From Polaromonas sp. YR568 (GTDB lineage: Bacteria; Pseudomonadota; Gammaproteobacteria; Burkholderiales; Burkholderiaceae_C): a stretch of DNA of 64,000 nucleotides. The position numbers and the translations under genes were made by a program. Positions 9,722 through 17,866 of the stretch are shown here, in pieces. The notes under the pieces were generated by a model. The model made no database searches. It saw only the letters and a list, made by a program, of their open reading frames with translations, and was not told the origin of the DNA. The stretch covers positions 62,001-126,000 of the forward strand of contig NZ_FPBM01000004.1 in NCBI RefSeq assembly GCF_900116715.1, written 5' to 3'. Position 1 is the stretch's first letter; each line of letters opens with the position of its first letter.

Positions 9722-11143
9722 ATGGACGCAGTGACCTGGGAGACATTCCATGACTGTCTTTTGCAGGGCCGTCTACAGGCCTGCCACGCCTTTCTTGATG
9801 GCGTGCATGCGGTGGAGTCCGGCACGCCGAGATACTGGGCCGGCCGGGCGAACACGCATTACCGTGCCAGCGAGTTCACACAGGCCCTTGACCTGTGCCT
9901 CAAGATCGGCAACGACTCCCCCGGCTATATCAACCATCGCTACTTGCTGACCGATGCCTGTGCCCAGTTGGGAATGGCCGAGTTGGGCCGGGCGGAACTG
10001 ACCCGCATGGTGGGCCGCGCCAGCCTGCATCCGGGCATTGAGGCGCAGATTTTTGCTGAAGGGTGGGCGCCGCTGGGGCTCGACAAGGAAATCCTGGCAC
10101 TGGAGCCGGGGAACTCCTGCGGGGATCTTAATCATCATGTGCGGATCATGGTGGCGGCGCAGAGCCAGATGCGCCTGCATGGCATTGCCAGCGGCCTTTC
10201 GGCGTATCACGAAAGTTATTGCACGCCGGCGGCCTGGAACTGCATGTACCCCCAATTCGACACCGGCAACTACTGGAACGGCCAGAAGGCCTTGCCCCGG
10301 GTTTTGAAGCTGGAGAGCCGTGGCGGCATAGGAGACCAGTTGCAGTGGGTGCGGTACGCCGCGATCCTCGCGTGTGCGGGCGTGCATGTAGAGCTGAACG
10401 ACTGGAACCCGGAGGTGCTGCAACTTTTGCCGGCTGATCGTGATGAGTTCGCGCCGCTGCTGGCGCAGCAGGGATATCACCTCGGGCATTCCGATGAACC
10501 CATGTGGTCGGATCCGTTCACCTTGTTTTCGGCTCTCTTTCCAGACTTCGGGTACGCCGCCCGAAGCAGGTATGTCTCCAGCTTGCCCGCTTGCCAGGAA
10601 ACGGAGCTGCTGAACCAGATTCGCGCAAGCGCCGCAGGCAAGCCCTGCGTGGGGCTTTTCTGGTCGGCCAATGAAAGCCCGACCACATTCGGCGGCAGGA
10701 GCCTGAAACTGCAGCAACTCCACGAATTGTTCGCAATGCAGGATGTGCACTGGGTGATTTTTCAGCGGGGTTACCAGCGCGAGCGCTGGCTTGACGATTC
10801 CCGCAGCCGGGACACGGAGCATTTCACAATGCTTCCCCTGACGCTGTCTTTCAGCAGCAGCATCGCCCTGACAGGCGGGCTGGATGCGCTGGTCAGCATC
10901 GACAGCGGGCTTCTTCATGGTGCAGCAGCCATGGGGACTCCGGCTATCCTGCTGGCAAACCATGCGGCGGAGTGGCGCTGGGAAAAGCACCCTGACACAA
11001 CGCCGTGGTACCCGGAAATGTTCATTGCAAGAGCCCCCTTTCTGGGTGGCTGGGAAGAAGCGGCAGGTATTGCCCGCGATGCCCTGCGCCGGCAATTCAG
11101 GCAGCCCTCCAATACGGGCTTGCCGTTGGCGCCCGGCCCCTAA
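9722..11143 (+). CDS. TPR-containing protein with glycosyltransferase-9-like C-terminal domain
   Basis: A 473-residue soluble protein. The first 150 residues are helical and TPR-like (RASEFTQALDLCLKIGNDSPGY). The rest resembles GT-B sugar transferases of the heptosyltransferase or O-GlcNAc-transferase type: LESRGGIGDQLQWVRYAAIL at the first nucleotide-binding fold, CVGLFWSANESPTTF, and the acceptor-side motif LTGGLDALVSIDSGLLHGAAAMG with its late SIDSG...H...A pattern. The ATG at 9722 follows GGGGAG; a TTG directly before it is less likely. The next gene is an FkbM methyltransferase, a common companion in surface glycan or protein glycosylation loci. The donor and acceptor are unknown. Confidence 0.6.
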   Translation: MDAVTWETFHDCLLQGRLQACHAFLDGVHAVESGTPRYWAGRANTHYRASEFTQALDLCLKIGNDSPGYINHRYLLTDACAQLGMAELGRAELTRMVGRASLHPGIEAQIFAEGWAPLGLDKEILALEPGNSCGDLNHHVRIMVAAQSQMRLHGIASGLSAYHESYCTPAAWNCMYPQFDTGNYWNGQKALPRVLKLESRGGIGDQLQWVRYAAILACAGVHVELNDWNPEVLQLLPADRDEFAPLLAQQGYHLGHSDEPMWSDPFTLFSALFPDFGYAARSRYVSSLPACQETELLNQIRASAAGKPCVGLFWSANESPTTFGGRSLKLQQLHELFAMQDVHWVIFQRGYQRERWLDDSRSRDTEHFTMLPLTLSFSSSIALTGGLDALVSIDSGLLHGAAAMGTPAILLANHAAEWRWEKHPDTTPWYPEMFIARAPFLGGWEEAAGIARDALRRQFRQPSNTGLPLAPGP

Positions 11144-11194
11144 CACCCGACCTATGTTGTTTCAGGATTCTTAGCGCCACCAGAAAGCCTAGCC

Positions 11195-12004
11195 ATGACC
11201 TTCATCTCCCGCCCCCTTCCTTTTGTGCTGGCTTCGTCCAATCACGGAACCATGATCGTCAACCGCAACGATTACCACATGCTCAACGAGACGCAAGGCT
11301 ACGGCGTCGGGCACCAGATCTTCCAGAGCTCCCAGTTCGACCCGCATGAAGTCGCCATGGTGCTGCAGTTGCTGACTTTGCGCCGGGAGGTCTTCGGTGA
11401 GGGGGTGGTCGCGCTGGACACCGGCGCGAACATCGGCGTTCACACCATTGAATGGGCCAGGCACATGCACGGCTGGGGGGAGGTGATCGCCATCGAGGCC
11501 CAGGAAAGGATTTACTACGCGCTGGCCGGCAACATCGCCATCAACAACTGCTTTAACGCATCGGCGCGCTACGCCGCGCTTGGTGCAAAAGAGGGTGAGC
11601 TGAAGATTCCCAGGCCCGACTACCTCAAGCCCGCAAGTTTCGGCTCTCTCGAATTACGCCAGAGCGCCAGAAACGAATTCATCGGCCAGCCCATTGACTA
11701 TTCGGCCCAGGGCAGCCAAACGGTCAGGATGATCACGGTAGACGGCCTTCAGTTATCCCGCCTGGATTTCATCAAAATGGACATCGAGGGTATGGAACTC
11801 GAAGGTCTGGCGGGGGCGTTCAAAACGATCGAAGCTCATAAACCCCAGATGTTGATCGAATCGCTCAAGACCGACGCACAGGCCTTGCGCAGCCTGCTTG
11901 AGCGGCACGGTTACAAGCAATACCAGATGGGAATCAACGTTCTTGCCATTCACGCGAACGATCCCACGCTCAGCAAGATGACGATTACCCCGTATTCAGC
12001 TTAA
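11195..12004 (+). CDS. FkbM-family SAM-dependent methyltransferase
   Basis: A 269-residue class I methyltransferase. The SAM-binding motif is VALDTGANIGVHTIEWAR, followed by VIAIEAQERIYYALAGNI, and the FkbM hallmark LDFIKMDIEGMELEGLAG is clear. FkbM proteins methylate hydroxyls of sugars or natural products. The 51-bp gap from the glycosyltransferase-like gene suggests joint expression, and methylation of a transferred sugar is a reasonable inference. The first 40 residues are not typical of the core domain. Confidence 0.85.
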   Translation: MTFISRPLPFVLASSNHGTMIVNRNDYHMLNETQGYGVGHQIFQSSQFDPHEVAMVLQLLTLRREVFGEGVVALDTGANIGVHTIEWARHMHGWGEVIAIEAQERIYYALAGNIAINNCFNASARYAALGAKEGELKIPRPDYLKPASFGSLELRQSARNEFIGQPIDYSAQGSQTVRMITVDGLQLSRLDFIKMDIEGMELEGLAGAFKTIEAHKPQMLIESLKTDAQALRSLLERHGYKQYQMGINVLAIHANDPTLSKMTITPYSA

Positions 12005-12017
12005 CGGCGCTTGTGGT

Positions 12018-12137
12018 TCAAGCCTTGCCAGGGGCCGCCTGCAGCGGGAACTGGCTCATCATGAACGCCGTCGCCGGAATCGCCAGGATGCCGATGCCGA
12101 CAATGGAAAGCACCACGCATTCGCTCGCACGGATGCC
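12018..12137 (-). pseudogene. Possible 3' remnant of a membrane-protein gene
   Basis: Just after the stop of the neighbouring minus-strand gene, an open stretch reads TGIRASECVVLSIVGIGI and continues through LAIPATAFMM to QAAPGKA and a stop at 12018-12020. It has GC-rich codon use and a clear hydrophobic segment but no start codon, and it is cut off where the AT-richer gene begins. It looks like the tail of a membrane protein whose front was replaced. The family was not recognised and the call is tentative. Confidence 0.3.
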
Positions 12138-12140
12138 GGT

Positions 12141-12656
12141 CTATTGAAACGGCGGTTTTGGGTGCTCTGAAGAACGAAAAGTCGTGTTATCCCCAAACGC
12201 ATATGGCTGCAGGTAAGGTAACACCATCGCAGCAATACAACCCAGAACCATGGTGAGTGCCGGACCCGACCAACCATGCGCCCTGTCTCCGAATGGGAAA
12301 TTGATTGACCACATAGCACCCCCGGAAGCACCGCAAACGGCACCTGCCACCGCAAGCAACCATATCGAACGATTAACCATCGCACCACGAAGTAGCGGTG
12401 AAACAAGAAAAAAGACCAAGCCAGATAGAAATGCAACGCCCATCGACATCACGGCAAATATCACGGCTGTAAAAAAGGGGCCAAAAATAAGAGCAGGAAC
12501 TCCGAGGACGGCAAAAAAAGCGCTCTTGTCCTGTAGCCCTCTCCAGATCGCAAACAGTCCCGTGGCAAAACCAATCAAAGCGCCCGGCACCATACACAAG
12601 CCGACAAACAAAGCGGTAAACAGCAGTGACGCCTGAAGATCTTTTTGGTTATACAT
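12141..12656 (-). CDS. Multi-pass membrane protein of unknown function
   Basis: A 171-residue protein with four or five hydrophobic segments (roughly residues 10-37, 46-70, 71-88, 98-115 and 130-150) and a polar, proline-containing tail SSEHPKPPFQ. Several small-residue runs (AGAVCGASGGAMW) suggest close helix packing. I do not recognise the family. Base composition is visibly more AT-rich than its neighbours, with runs such as AAAAAGACCAAG, and a gene remnant abuts its 3' end, so recent acquisition is plausible. The start ATG at 12656 lies 18 bp after the stop of the FAD enzyme gene on the same strand. Confidence 0.6.
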   Translation of the reverse strand: MYNQKDLQASLLFTALFVGLCMVPGALIGFATGLFAIWRGLQDKSAFFAVLGVPALIFGPFFTAVIFAVMSMGVAFLSGLVFFLVSPLLRGAMVNRSIWLLAVAGAVCGASGGAMWSINFPFGDRAHGWSGPALTMVLGCIAAMVLPYLQPYAFGDNTTFRSSEHPKPPFQ

Positions 12657-12674
12657 GGAGGCCCCTGCGCTGGA

Positions 12675-14297
12675 CTATAGCGACATCCCCCTGATATGTC
12701 CCTGAGTAAACGCCTCTTCAAACACCGAGTAGCCCGACAAATCGCTGTGCGCAAAATGCAGCCGCTGCCACGGCGCCTGCAAAGGCCGCTGTAAGGCCCG
12801 CAGCGCCGCGTTGCTGCGGATGCCGGGCACGGGCGTGCTCATGGCGTGGCCGTAGCGCATGACTTCCAGCCGCGTGGCTTTTTCGGGCAGGTCGGGGTGG
12901 GGCACTGAGAGCTCGGCCAGCATGGTGTCGCGCCAGTGCGTCCAGGGCCGCTCATAAAGCGCCTTGCGCTGGGCCGCTTCGATGCCGAAGGCGCGGTAAT
13001 AAGTCAGCACCGTGGCGCCGGGCACGGATTGAAGGCTCTGGTGCTTGGCGTCGACATAGCCCAACCCCGGATAACTGCCGGGTGTGCCGTCGCCGTAGAT
13101 CACGTTGTCCCAGCTGGGAGCGGCGCCGGGCCGGTCGTGCAGCGCGGCATCGATATGCAGGTTGGCGACCAGCCATGGCGCGTAGCGCAGCGCAGCGGCG
13201 GCCTGCTGCAAGGCGGGCGGCGGGTTTTCCACCACGCGGGCGGCGACAAAAAGCGGCAGCGCGATGATGCACTGGTCGGCCTGCCAGCGCTCGACGGCTT
13301 GCGTGGCGGCATTGAATGCGTCAACTTCAACGCCGTGCCTGCCTGCGGCCACACGCATCACCACGCGGCCTGTGCGCAGGCGCTCGCCCAGCGGCGCGGC
13401 CAGTTGCCGCGTCAACCAGCCGTTGCCTTCGGGCCAGGTGAGGACGCCGGCTTCGCGTTCGGCGGCGGAGGCCTCGCCGGGCGCGTGAAAGCCGTGGCGG
13501 CTGGCGAAGTAATGAATGCCGGCCCAGGCCGACACGGCGCCCAGGCCCGCGCCGTAGTCGTCGCGGCAGCAGTAGTCGAGGTACCAGCGCAGCGGCGCGC
13601 GTGTCAGCTGCTGCTGGTCCAGCCAGGCTTCAAACGTCAGGGCGTCTAGCGCGCGATGCAGCGGCGCCGGTGAATCGTTTGAGACGGGAATTGAAAAAGG
13701 CGCGGCCGCCGAGGCCTCTTGCACCAGGCGGGCAAAGCGCTGGTAGTCGGCGAGCAGGCCCACGTCCATGTCATGCAGGGGCAGCAGGCCTTCCTGCCAC
13801 TGCCCGTCGATGAAGAGGCGCTCCTGCGGGCTGTGGCACAGGTGGCGCTCGTCGTACTCCCAGCGGCCGGCCACGCGCCGGCGCAGCGAGAGTTCTTCCA
13901 GCAGGTCCTGCACATCGCGCGCGCCATCACCGGGCACCGGCAGGTAGTGCGCGCCCAGCGGGCAGGGCACACCGCCCACCATGCCGCCGCGGCTGTTGCC
14001 GCCGGCGCTGTCTTCCAGCTCCAGCATCACGAAGTCATCGATGCCGCGCAGGCGCAGCGCGCGGGCTGCCGCCAGGCCGGCAACGCCGCCGCCGGCAATC
14101 AGCACACGGGTGCGCTGGGTGGTGGAGGGGGCGGGCCAGCTGCGCGGCTTGCCGGGCTCCGGCCGCAGCGTGTGGCCGCGCTCGTGGCTGATGCCGGCAA
14201 AGCCGCCTTCGATATGCCTGGCCTCCCGGCAACCCAGCAGCGGCAGCGCAGATGCCGCCAGAAAATGCCGGCGCTTCAATGCAGCACCTTGCCCCAT
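12675..14297 (-). CDS. Exported FAD-dependent amine-oxidase-like protein (Tat lipoprotein)
   Basis: A 540-residue flavoprotein. The N terminus LKRRHFLAASALPLLGC combines a twin-arginine signal (RRHFL) with a lipobox ending at Cys, so export as a folded, lipid-anchored protein is likely. The FAD-binding motif VLIAGGGVAGLAAARALRLR follows at about residue 64, then the second dinucleotide motif GGNSRGGMVGGVPCPLGAHYL, as in monoamine and polyamine oxidases. The C-terminal FAD motif region ends HFAHSDLSGYSVFEEA. Its start overlaps the spermidine-synthase-like gene by 22 bp, implying a common transcript. Oxidation of an amine made or moved by the same cluster is inferred; the real substrate is unknown. 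Confidence 0.75.
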   Translation of the reverse strand: MGQGAALKRRHFLAASALPLLGCREARHIEGGFAGISHERGHTLRPEPGKPRSWPAPSTTQRTRVLIAGGGVAGLAAARALRLRGIDDFVMLELEDSAGGNSRGGMVGGVPCPLGAHYLPVPGDGARDVQDLLEELSLRRRVAGRWEYDERHLCHSPQERLFIDGQWQEGLLPLHDMDVGLLADYQRFARLVQEASAAAPFSIPVSNDSPAPLHRALDALTFEAWLDQQQLTRAPLRWYLDYCCRDDYGAGLGAVSAWAGIHYFASRHGFHAPGEASAAEREAGVLTWPEGNGWLTRQLAAPLGERLRTGRVVMRVAAGRHGVEVDAFNAATQAVERWQADQCIIALPLFVAARVVENPPPALQQAAAALRYAPWLVANLHIDAALHDRPGAAPSWDNVIYGDGTPGSYPGLGYVDAKHQSLQSVPGATVLTYYRAFGIEAAQRKALYERPWTHWRDTMLAELSVPHPDLPEKATRLEVMRYGHAMSTPVPGIRSNAALRALQRPLQAPWQRLHFAHSDLSGYSVFEEAFTQGHIRGMSL

Positions 14298-15823
14298 TCC
14301 TGCTCGTAGCTGTGCACCAGCTCCTGGCTGGATAGCCGGTTGACCGGCGCCGGCACGCGTGCCATGTCTTTCGGAAAATCAAAGAGCAGCGGCAGTGTTT
14401 GGGTATCAAGAAACTTCAGGCCTGCCGGCAACGCGGCCGTCTGGGTGGTGGGGCTGAAGGGCCGGCGGCCGGCCACCACAAAACCCCATTCCCCGAAGCT
14501 GGGCACATTGGCGTGATACGGCGCGGCTTTCAGCCCCACCGACTCCAGTGTGCTGACCACCGTCCAGTAGCTGCGGCGCGCCACCAGCGGCGAGGTGGTC
14601 TGGATCACGGCGTAACCACTGGCCGCCAGATGGCGGTCTAGCAGCGCGTAAAACGAGTTGGTGTAGAGCTTGCCGATGGAAAAATTCGTCGGGTCGGGGA
14701 AGTCCACGATGATGATGTCGAACATGTCTTCGGTTTTGTCCAGCCACTGGAAGGCGTCGGTATTCACGACATGCACCTTGGGTGAGAGCAACGCGTCGCC
14801 ATTGAGGCGCCGCAAGGCCGGCTGCTGGCTGAAGAGATTGGTCATGGCCGGGTCCAGCTCGACCAGGGTGATGCTTTCCACGCTGGGGTACTTGAGCGCT
14901 TCGCGCACCGCCATGCCGTCGCCGCCGCCCAGTACCGCGACTTTTTTCGGCGCGCCGTGCGCGCTCATCACAGGGTGCACGAGCGCCTCGTGGTAGCGGT
15001 ATTCGTCGCGCTCGGCGAACTGCAGGTTGCCGTTGAGGAACAGCCGGTGGCCGCCACGGCCATTGGTCACGACGATGCGCTGGTAAGGCGTGGTGGCGGT
15101 GAAAACCACGCGGTCCTGGTAGAAGTGATCTTCAGCCAGCGTGGTGATCTGCTCGGCGCCCACAAAACCTGCGCCCAATGTTCCCATCACCAGGAAGCAG
15201 GCGGTGAGGTGCGCCTTGAAGTGGCGCAGCTCATGGCGAAACAGCCACAGCGCCCACACCGCAACCGCCGCATTCATCAAGCCGAACAAGAGGCCGGTGC
15301 GAATCAAACCCAAATGCGGCACCAGCACCAGCGGAAATGCCAGCGACACGGCCAGCGCACCCAGGTAGTCAAACGTGAGCACCTGCGACACCAGCTCCTT
15401 GAGCGCGACATTGCGCCGCAGGATGCGCATGACCAGCGGGATCTCCAGCCCCACCAGCGTGCCCACCAGCAGCACCATGGCATACAGCAGGAAACGGAAG
15501 GCGCCCGGCACATAGGCATTGGCAATAAAAAGCGTCGCTGGAAGCAAACCGCCGATCAGCGCCACCAGCAGTTCTATGCGCAAAAAATGCGCCGGCAGCT
15601 GCCGCTCAAAAAACCGCGACAGCCATGAGCCGATACCCATCGCAAACAGATAGCTGCCGATGATGGTCGAGAACTGCAACACCGAATCACCCAGCAGGTA
15701 AGACGCCAGTGCACCTGCCGCCAGCTCATACACCAGCCCGCATGCTGCCACCACGAAGACGCTGGCGAGCAGCGCGACCTCGAGAGGGCGCGGGGTGGAA
15801 ATGGAGGTTGACTCAGTGTTCAA
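14276..15823 (-). CDS. Membrane-anchored spermidine synthase homologue
   Basis: A 515-residue protein with about seven N-terminal hydrophobic segments (residues 15-215) fused to an aminopropyltransferase domain. The latter shows DEYRYHEALVHPVM, the SAM-site motif KVAVLGGGDGMAVREALKY, ITLVELDPAM and the active-site loop DIIIVDFPDPTNFSIGKLY. Aspartates of the polyamine site are retained, so catalysis is plausible. Soluble SpeE enzymes lack the membrane part; membrane forms recur beside DUF350 and DUF4178 genes. Its 3' end overlaps the FAD-enzyme start. Whether it makes free spermidine or modifies a membrane-associated substrate is open. Confidence 0.85.
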   Translation of the reverse strand: MNTESTSISTPRPLEVALLASVFVVAACGLVYELAAGALASYLLGDSVLQFSTIIGSYLFAMGIGSWLSRFFERQLPAHFLRIELLVALIGGLLPATLFIANAYVPGAFRFLLYAMVLLVGTLVGLEIPLVMRILRRNVALKELVSQVLTFDYLGALAVSLAFPLVLVPHLGLIRTGLLFGLMNAAVAVWALWLFRHELRHFKAHLTACFLVMGTLGAGFVGAEQITTLAEDHFYQDRVVFTATTPYQRIVVTNGRGGHRLFLNGNLQFAERDEYRYHEALVHPVMSAHGAPKKVAVLGGGDGMAVREALKYPSVESITLVELDPAMTNLFSQQPALRRLNGDALLSPKVHVVNTDAFQWLDKTEDMFDIIIVDFPDPTNFSIGKLYTNSFYALLDRHLAASGYAVIQTTSPLVARRSYWTVVSTLESVGLKAAPYHANVPSFGEWGFVVAGRRPFSPTTQTAALPAGLKFLDTQTLPLLFDFPKDMARVPAPVNRLSSQELVHSYEQEWGKVLH

Positions 15824-15925
15824 AATGAAATGGGCAGTGAAGATGAAACGCGATGCGAAGCGAGCCGAATCACGACGGCGTCAAGGGCGTAGCGAGCGGG
15901 CCGCGGGCAAGGCGGACGGAGCGGA

Positions 15926-15960
15926 CGAACCGGAACGTACTTGCGGTACGTGAGGATTCG
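15926..15960. repeat. Imperfect palindromic intergenic element
   Basis: The 187-bp gap between the DUF350 and spermidine-synthase-like genes holds an inverted repeat with perfect core arms ACGTAC (15935-15940) and GTACGT (15946-15951) around TTGCG. The flanks CGAACC and GGATTCG extend the pairing imperfectly. The whole gap is unusually rich in CGGA and CGAG words. It looks like a dispersed intergenic element rather than coding sequence, but only this copy was seen in the window. Confidence 0.4.
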
Positions 15961-16010
15961 GAGCACCGGACCAACGCCGCCCCCGGCTCGCGCAGTAGCC
16001 GGGAACGAGC

Positions 16011-16232
16011 CTACCCGTGGATGGCGGCGGCTACTATTACGCAGATGCCTAGCGCCATCGCGGCCACAACCACAGCCAGTGCCAGATTCTGCTTCTCAAC
16101 AATCTCCTGCCACAGGTCATAAGGCGTGACCTTGTCGATGATGACAAAGCTGACCCAGAAGATGATCACGCCGATCAGCGCGAACAGGATTGAGCCGAGG
16201 AAAGCGGCGGGTTTAAGCCATTCAAGTCCCAT
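16011..16232 (-). CDS. DUF350 two-helix membrane protein
   Basis: A 73-residue membrane protein. One hydrophobic segment spans about residues 9-32 (LGSILFALIGVIIFWVSFVIID) and a second about 49-72, separated by KVTPYDLWQEIVEKQN. This layout and the KxTPYDLWxEIxE loop match the DUF350 (UPF0719) family. Its molecular function is unknown; it often occurs with spermidine-synthase-like, DUF4178 and SPFH genes, as here. It follows the DUF4178 gene by 63 bp. Confidence 0.85.
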   Translation of the reverse strand: MGLEWLKPAAFLGSILFALIGVIIFWVSFVIIDKVTPYDLWQEIVEKQNLALAVVVAAMALGICVIVAAAIHG

Positions 16233-16295
16233 GATGTTCTCCAGAAAAAATCTGCCAGGTTGAATAGAAGGCGTAGAAGAAGAAAGGGGCGGCGC

Positions 16296-17813
16296 TCATT
16301 TGTGGCCGCCTCCGCCGGAAAATCCACCGAACGAGCCGCCGGAGCTGCGCGAACTGCTGGACGAAGAACAGTTTTCGACTTTCGGGTCGCACTGTGAGCA
16401 GCGGCCGATCAGGAAAAGAAACACCAGTATCAGCAGCACGATCACGATGATGGTGACGCAGCCCATGCCTGACGCGCTGCTCAGGGGCTGGGCATCCGCG
16501 CGCTTGAAGAGGTCTTTTTTTCCTTCAAGCTTGAAGGCCTTGGCGACCAGGTCGCCGTCCAGCTTGCTGCCGCTGGACCAGGTGATTTCATTCGGCGCCT
16601 CTTCCTGGGACAACAAGAAGCTGCCGCTGGTGAAATCGCGGTTAAACGTTTTTTGCCCGCGCTCGACCTGCCAATAAAACTCACCCGCCACATACGTGGT
16701 CTCAGCGCGATAGCTGCTTTGCAGCGGGTAGTTCGTCTTGAGATAAACGGCACTGTTGTCGCCGGACCTGAAGATTGGGGCGCCGGTGAGTGGCTTGACC
16801 AGGCTCCAGCCGCCCTCGGCGTCCACCAGAAAGGTAAAGCCGCGCTTCTGGTTGTAGAGCAGGTATTCGTCCCAGCCGAATTGCTCATCCGGGTCATCGG
16901 GCTCATAGCCCATGCGGTGCTGAAAGCCCACCACCTGCCATTGCGCACCCGACAACTGGCCCACCGTGCCCAGCGCAATCAGCGGGCTGACGGGCTCGTC
17001 CTGGATGGCGTGTTTCAGCGCAGCGCCTGTGCCCTGTGTCAGGTCAATGATGCTGTTGCAGGAACGGCAGGTGATGCTTTTGCTGCCGGCCAGCGTGACT
17101 TCGACCGGTGCCCCGCAGTTGGGGCAACTGAACTGCTTGCCTTTTTCGTCCTTGGCGGATTCTTCCTTCAGGCCCGTGAGCTTGAGTTCGTCGAGCAGCA
17201 CCGAGCGGCCCAGCGACAAGGCGGGTGCGCCGCTGTCGGCCGCGGTGCCGTAGTCGACGCTGAGCACGTCGCCGTCGGCGCTGCGCAGCTCCACCATCGC
17301 AAAAGGCGCACCCAGTGCAGGCAGGCGAGGCAACTCGCCTTGCGCCGACAGCAGCGACACGCTTTCGTTGGACGCCACGCTGAACGGTTTGGCATTGATG
17401 GCCGTGGTGGCACCGACGCGGAAATTGCCGGCCGGCGGCACGGCGCGCTGCAAGCTGGTGGGCAGGCTGAAAACATAAGCGCCGTTGTCTTCGCTCAGGA
17501 AGGCCGGGCTGCCGTCGTCCAGCACGGCGTACCACTCGGTCCAGGTGCCCTGGGCGTACTTGTATTGCAGCCGGCCCACCAGGGTGAAATTGCGGCCGTT
17601 GTAAACGCCCGAAGCCTGCAATTGAAGCGGGCTGAAATCGTTGAACAGCTCGGCCATCTTGCCGATGCGGGACAAGGTGTCGCCGTCGCGCACGACGGTG
17701 CTCTGGCAATAGCCGCACACCGCATGGGTGGACTGCGCGCTGCGAAATTCAACGGGCGCGCCGCACCCTGGGCACGGCGCGCGGTACGCGCGTTGCTGAG
17801 GCTCGGATGCCAA
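16296..17813 (-). CDS. Double DUF4178 protein with two zinc ribbons and a C-terminal membrane anchor
   Basis: A 505-residue protein built as a repeat. The first zinc ribbon (Cys14, Cys17, Cys33, Cys36) is followed by a beta-rich DUF4178 domain with WTEWYAVLDDG. A second ribbon (CPNC...CRSC, about residues 230-260) is followed by another DUF4178 domain with FGWDEYLLYNQKRGF. The C terminus has one hydrophobic helix (VTIIVIVLLILVFLFLIG), a short Cys-containing stretch, a serine run and a Gly/Phe-rich tail ending GGGGHK. The two halves show an internal duplication. DUF4178 has no firm function. It lies between the SPFH and DUF350 genes, with 53 and 63 bp gaps. Confidence 0.85.
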   Translation of the reverse strand: MASEPQQRAYRAPCPGCGAPVEFRSAQSTHAVCGYCQSTVVRDGDTLSRIGKMAELFNDFSPLQLQASGVYNGRNFTLVGRLQYKYAQGTWTEWYAVLDDGSPAFLSEDNGAYVFSLPTSLQRAVPPAGNFRVGATTAINAKPFSVASNESVSLLSAQGELPRLPALGAPFAMVELRSADGDVLSVDYGTAADSGAPALSLGRSVLLDELKLTGLKEESAKDEKGKQFSCPNCGAPVEVTLAGSKSITCRSCNSIIDLTQGTGAALKHAIQDEPVSPLIALGTVGQLSGAQWQVVGFQHRMGYEPDDPDEQFGWDEYLLYNQKRGFTFLVDAEGGWSLVKPLTGAPIFRSGDNSAVYLKTNYPLQSSYRAETTYVAGEFYWQVERGQKTFNRDFTSGSFLLSQEEAPNEITWSSGSKLDGDLVAKAFKLEGKKDLFKRADAQPLSSASGMGCVTIIVIVLLILVFLFLIGRCSQCDPKVENCSSSSSSRSSGGSFGGFSGGGGHK

Positions 17814-17866
17814 GATGGGCCTGTGGTGAAGAAGCGGTCAGTGAACGATGCGCGGAAAGCCGGGCA

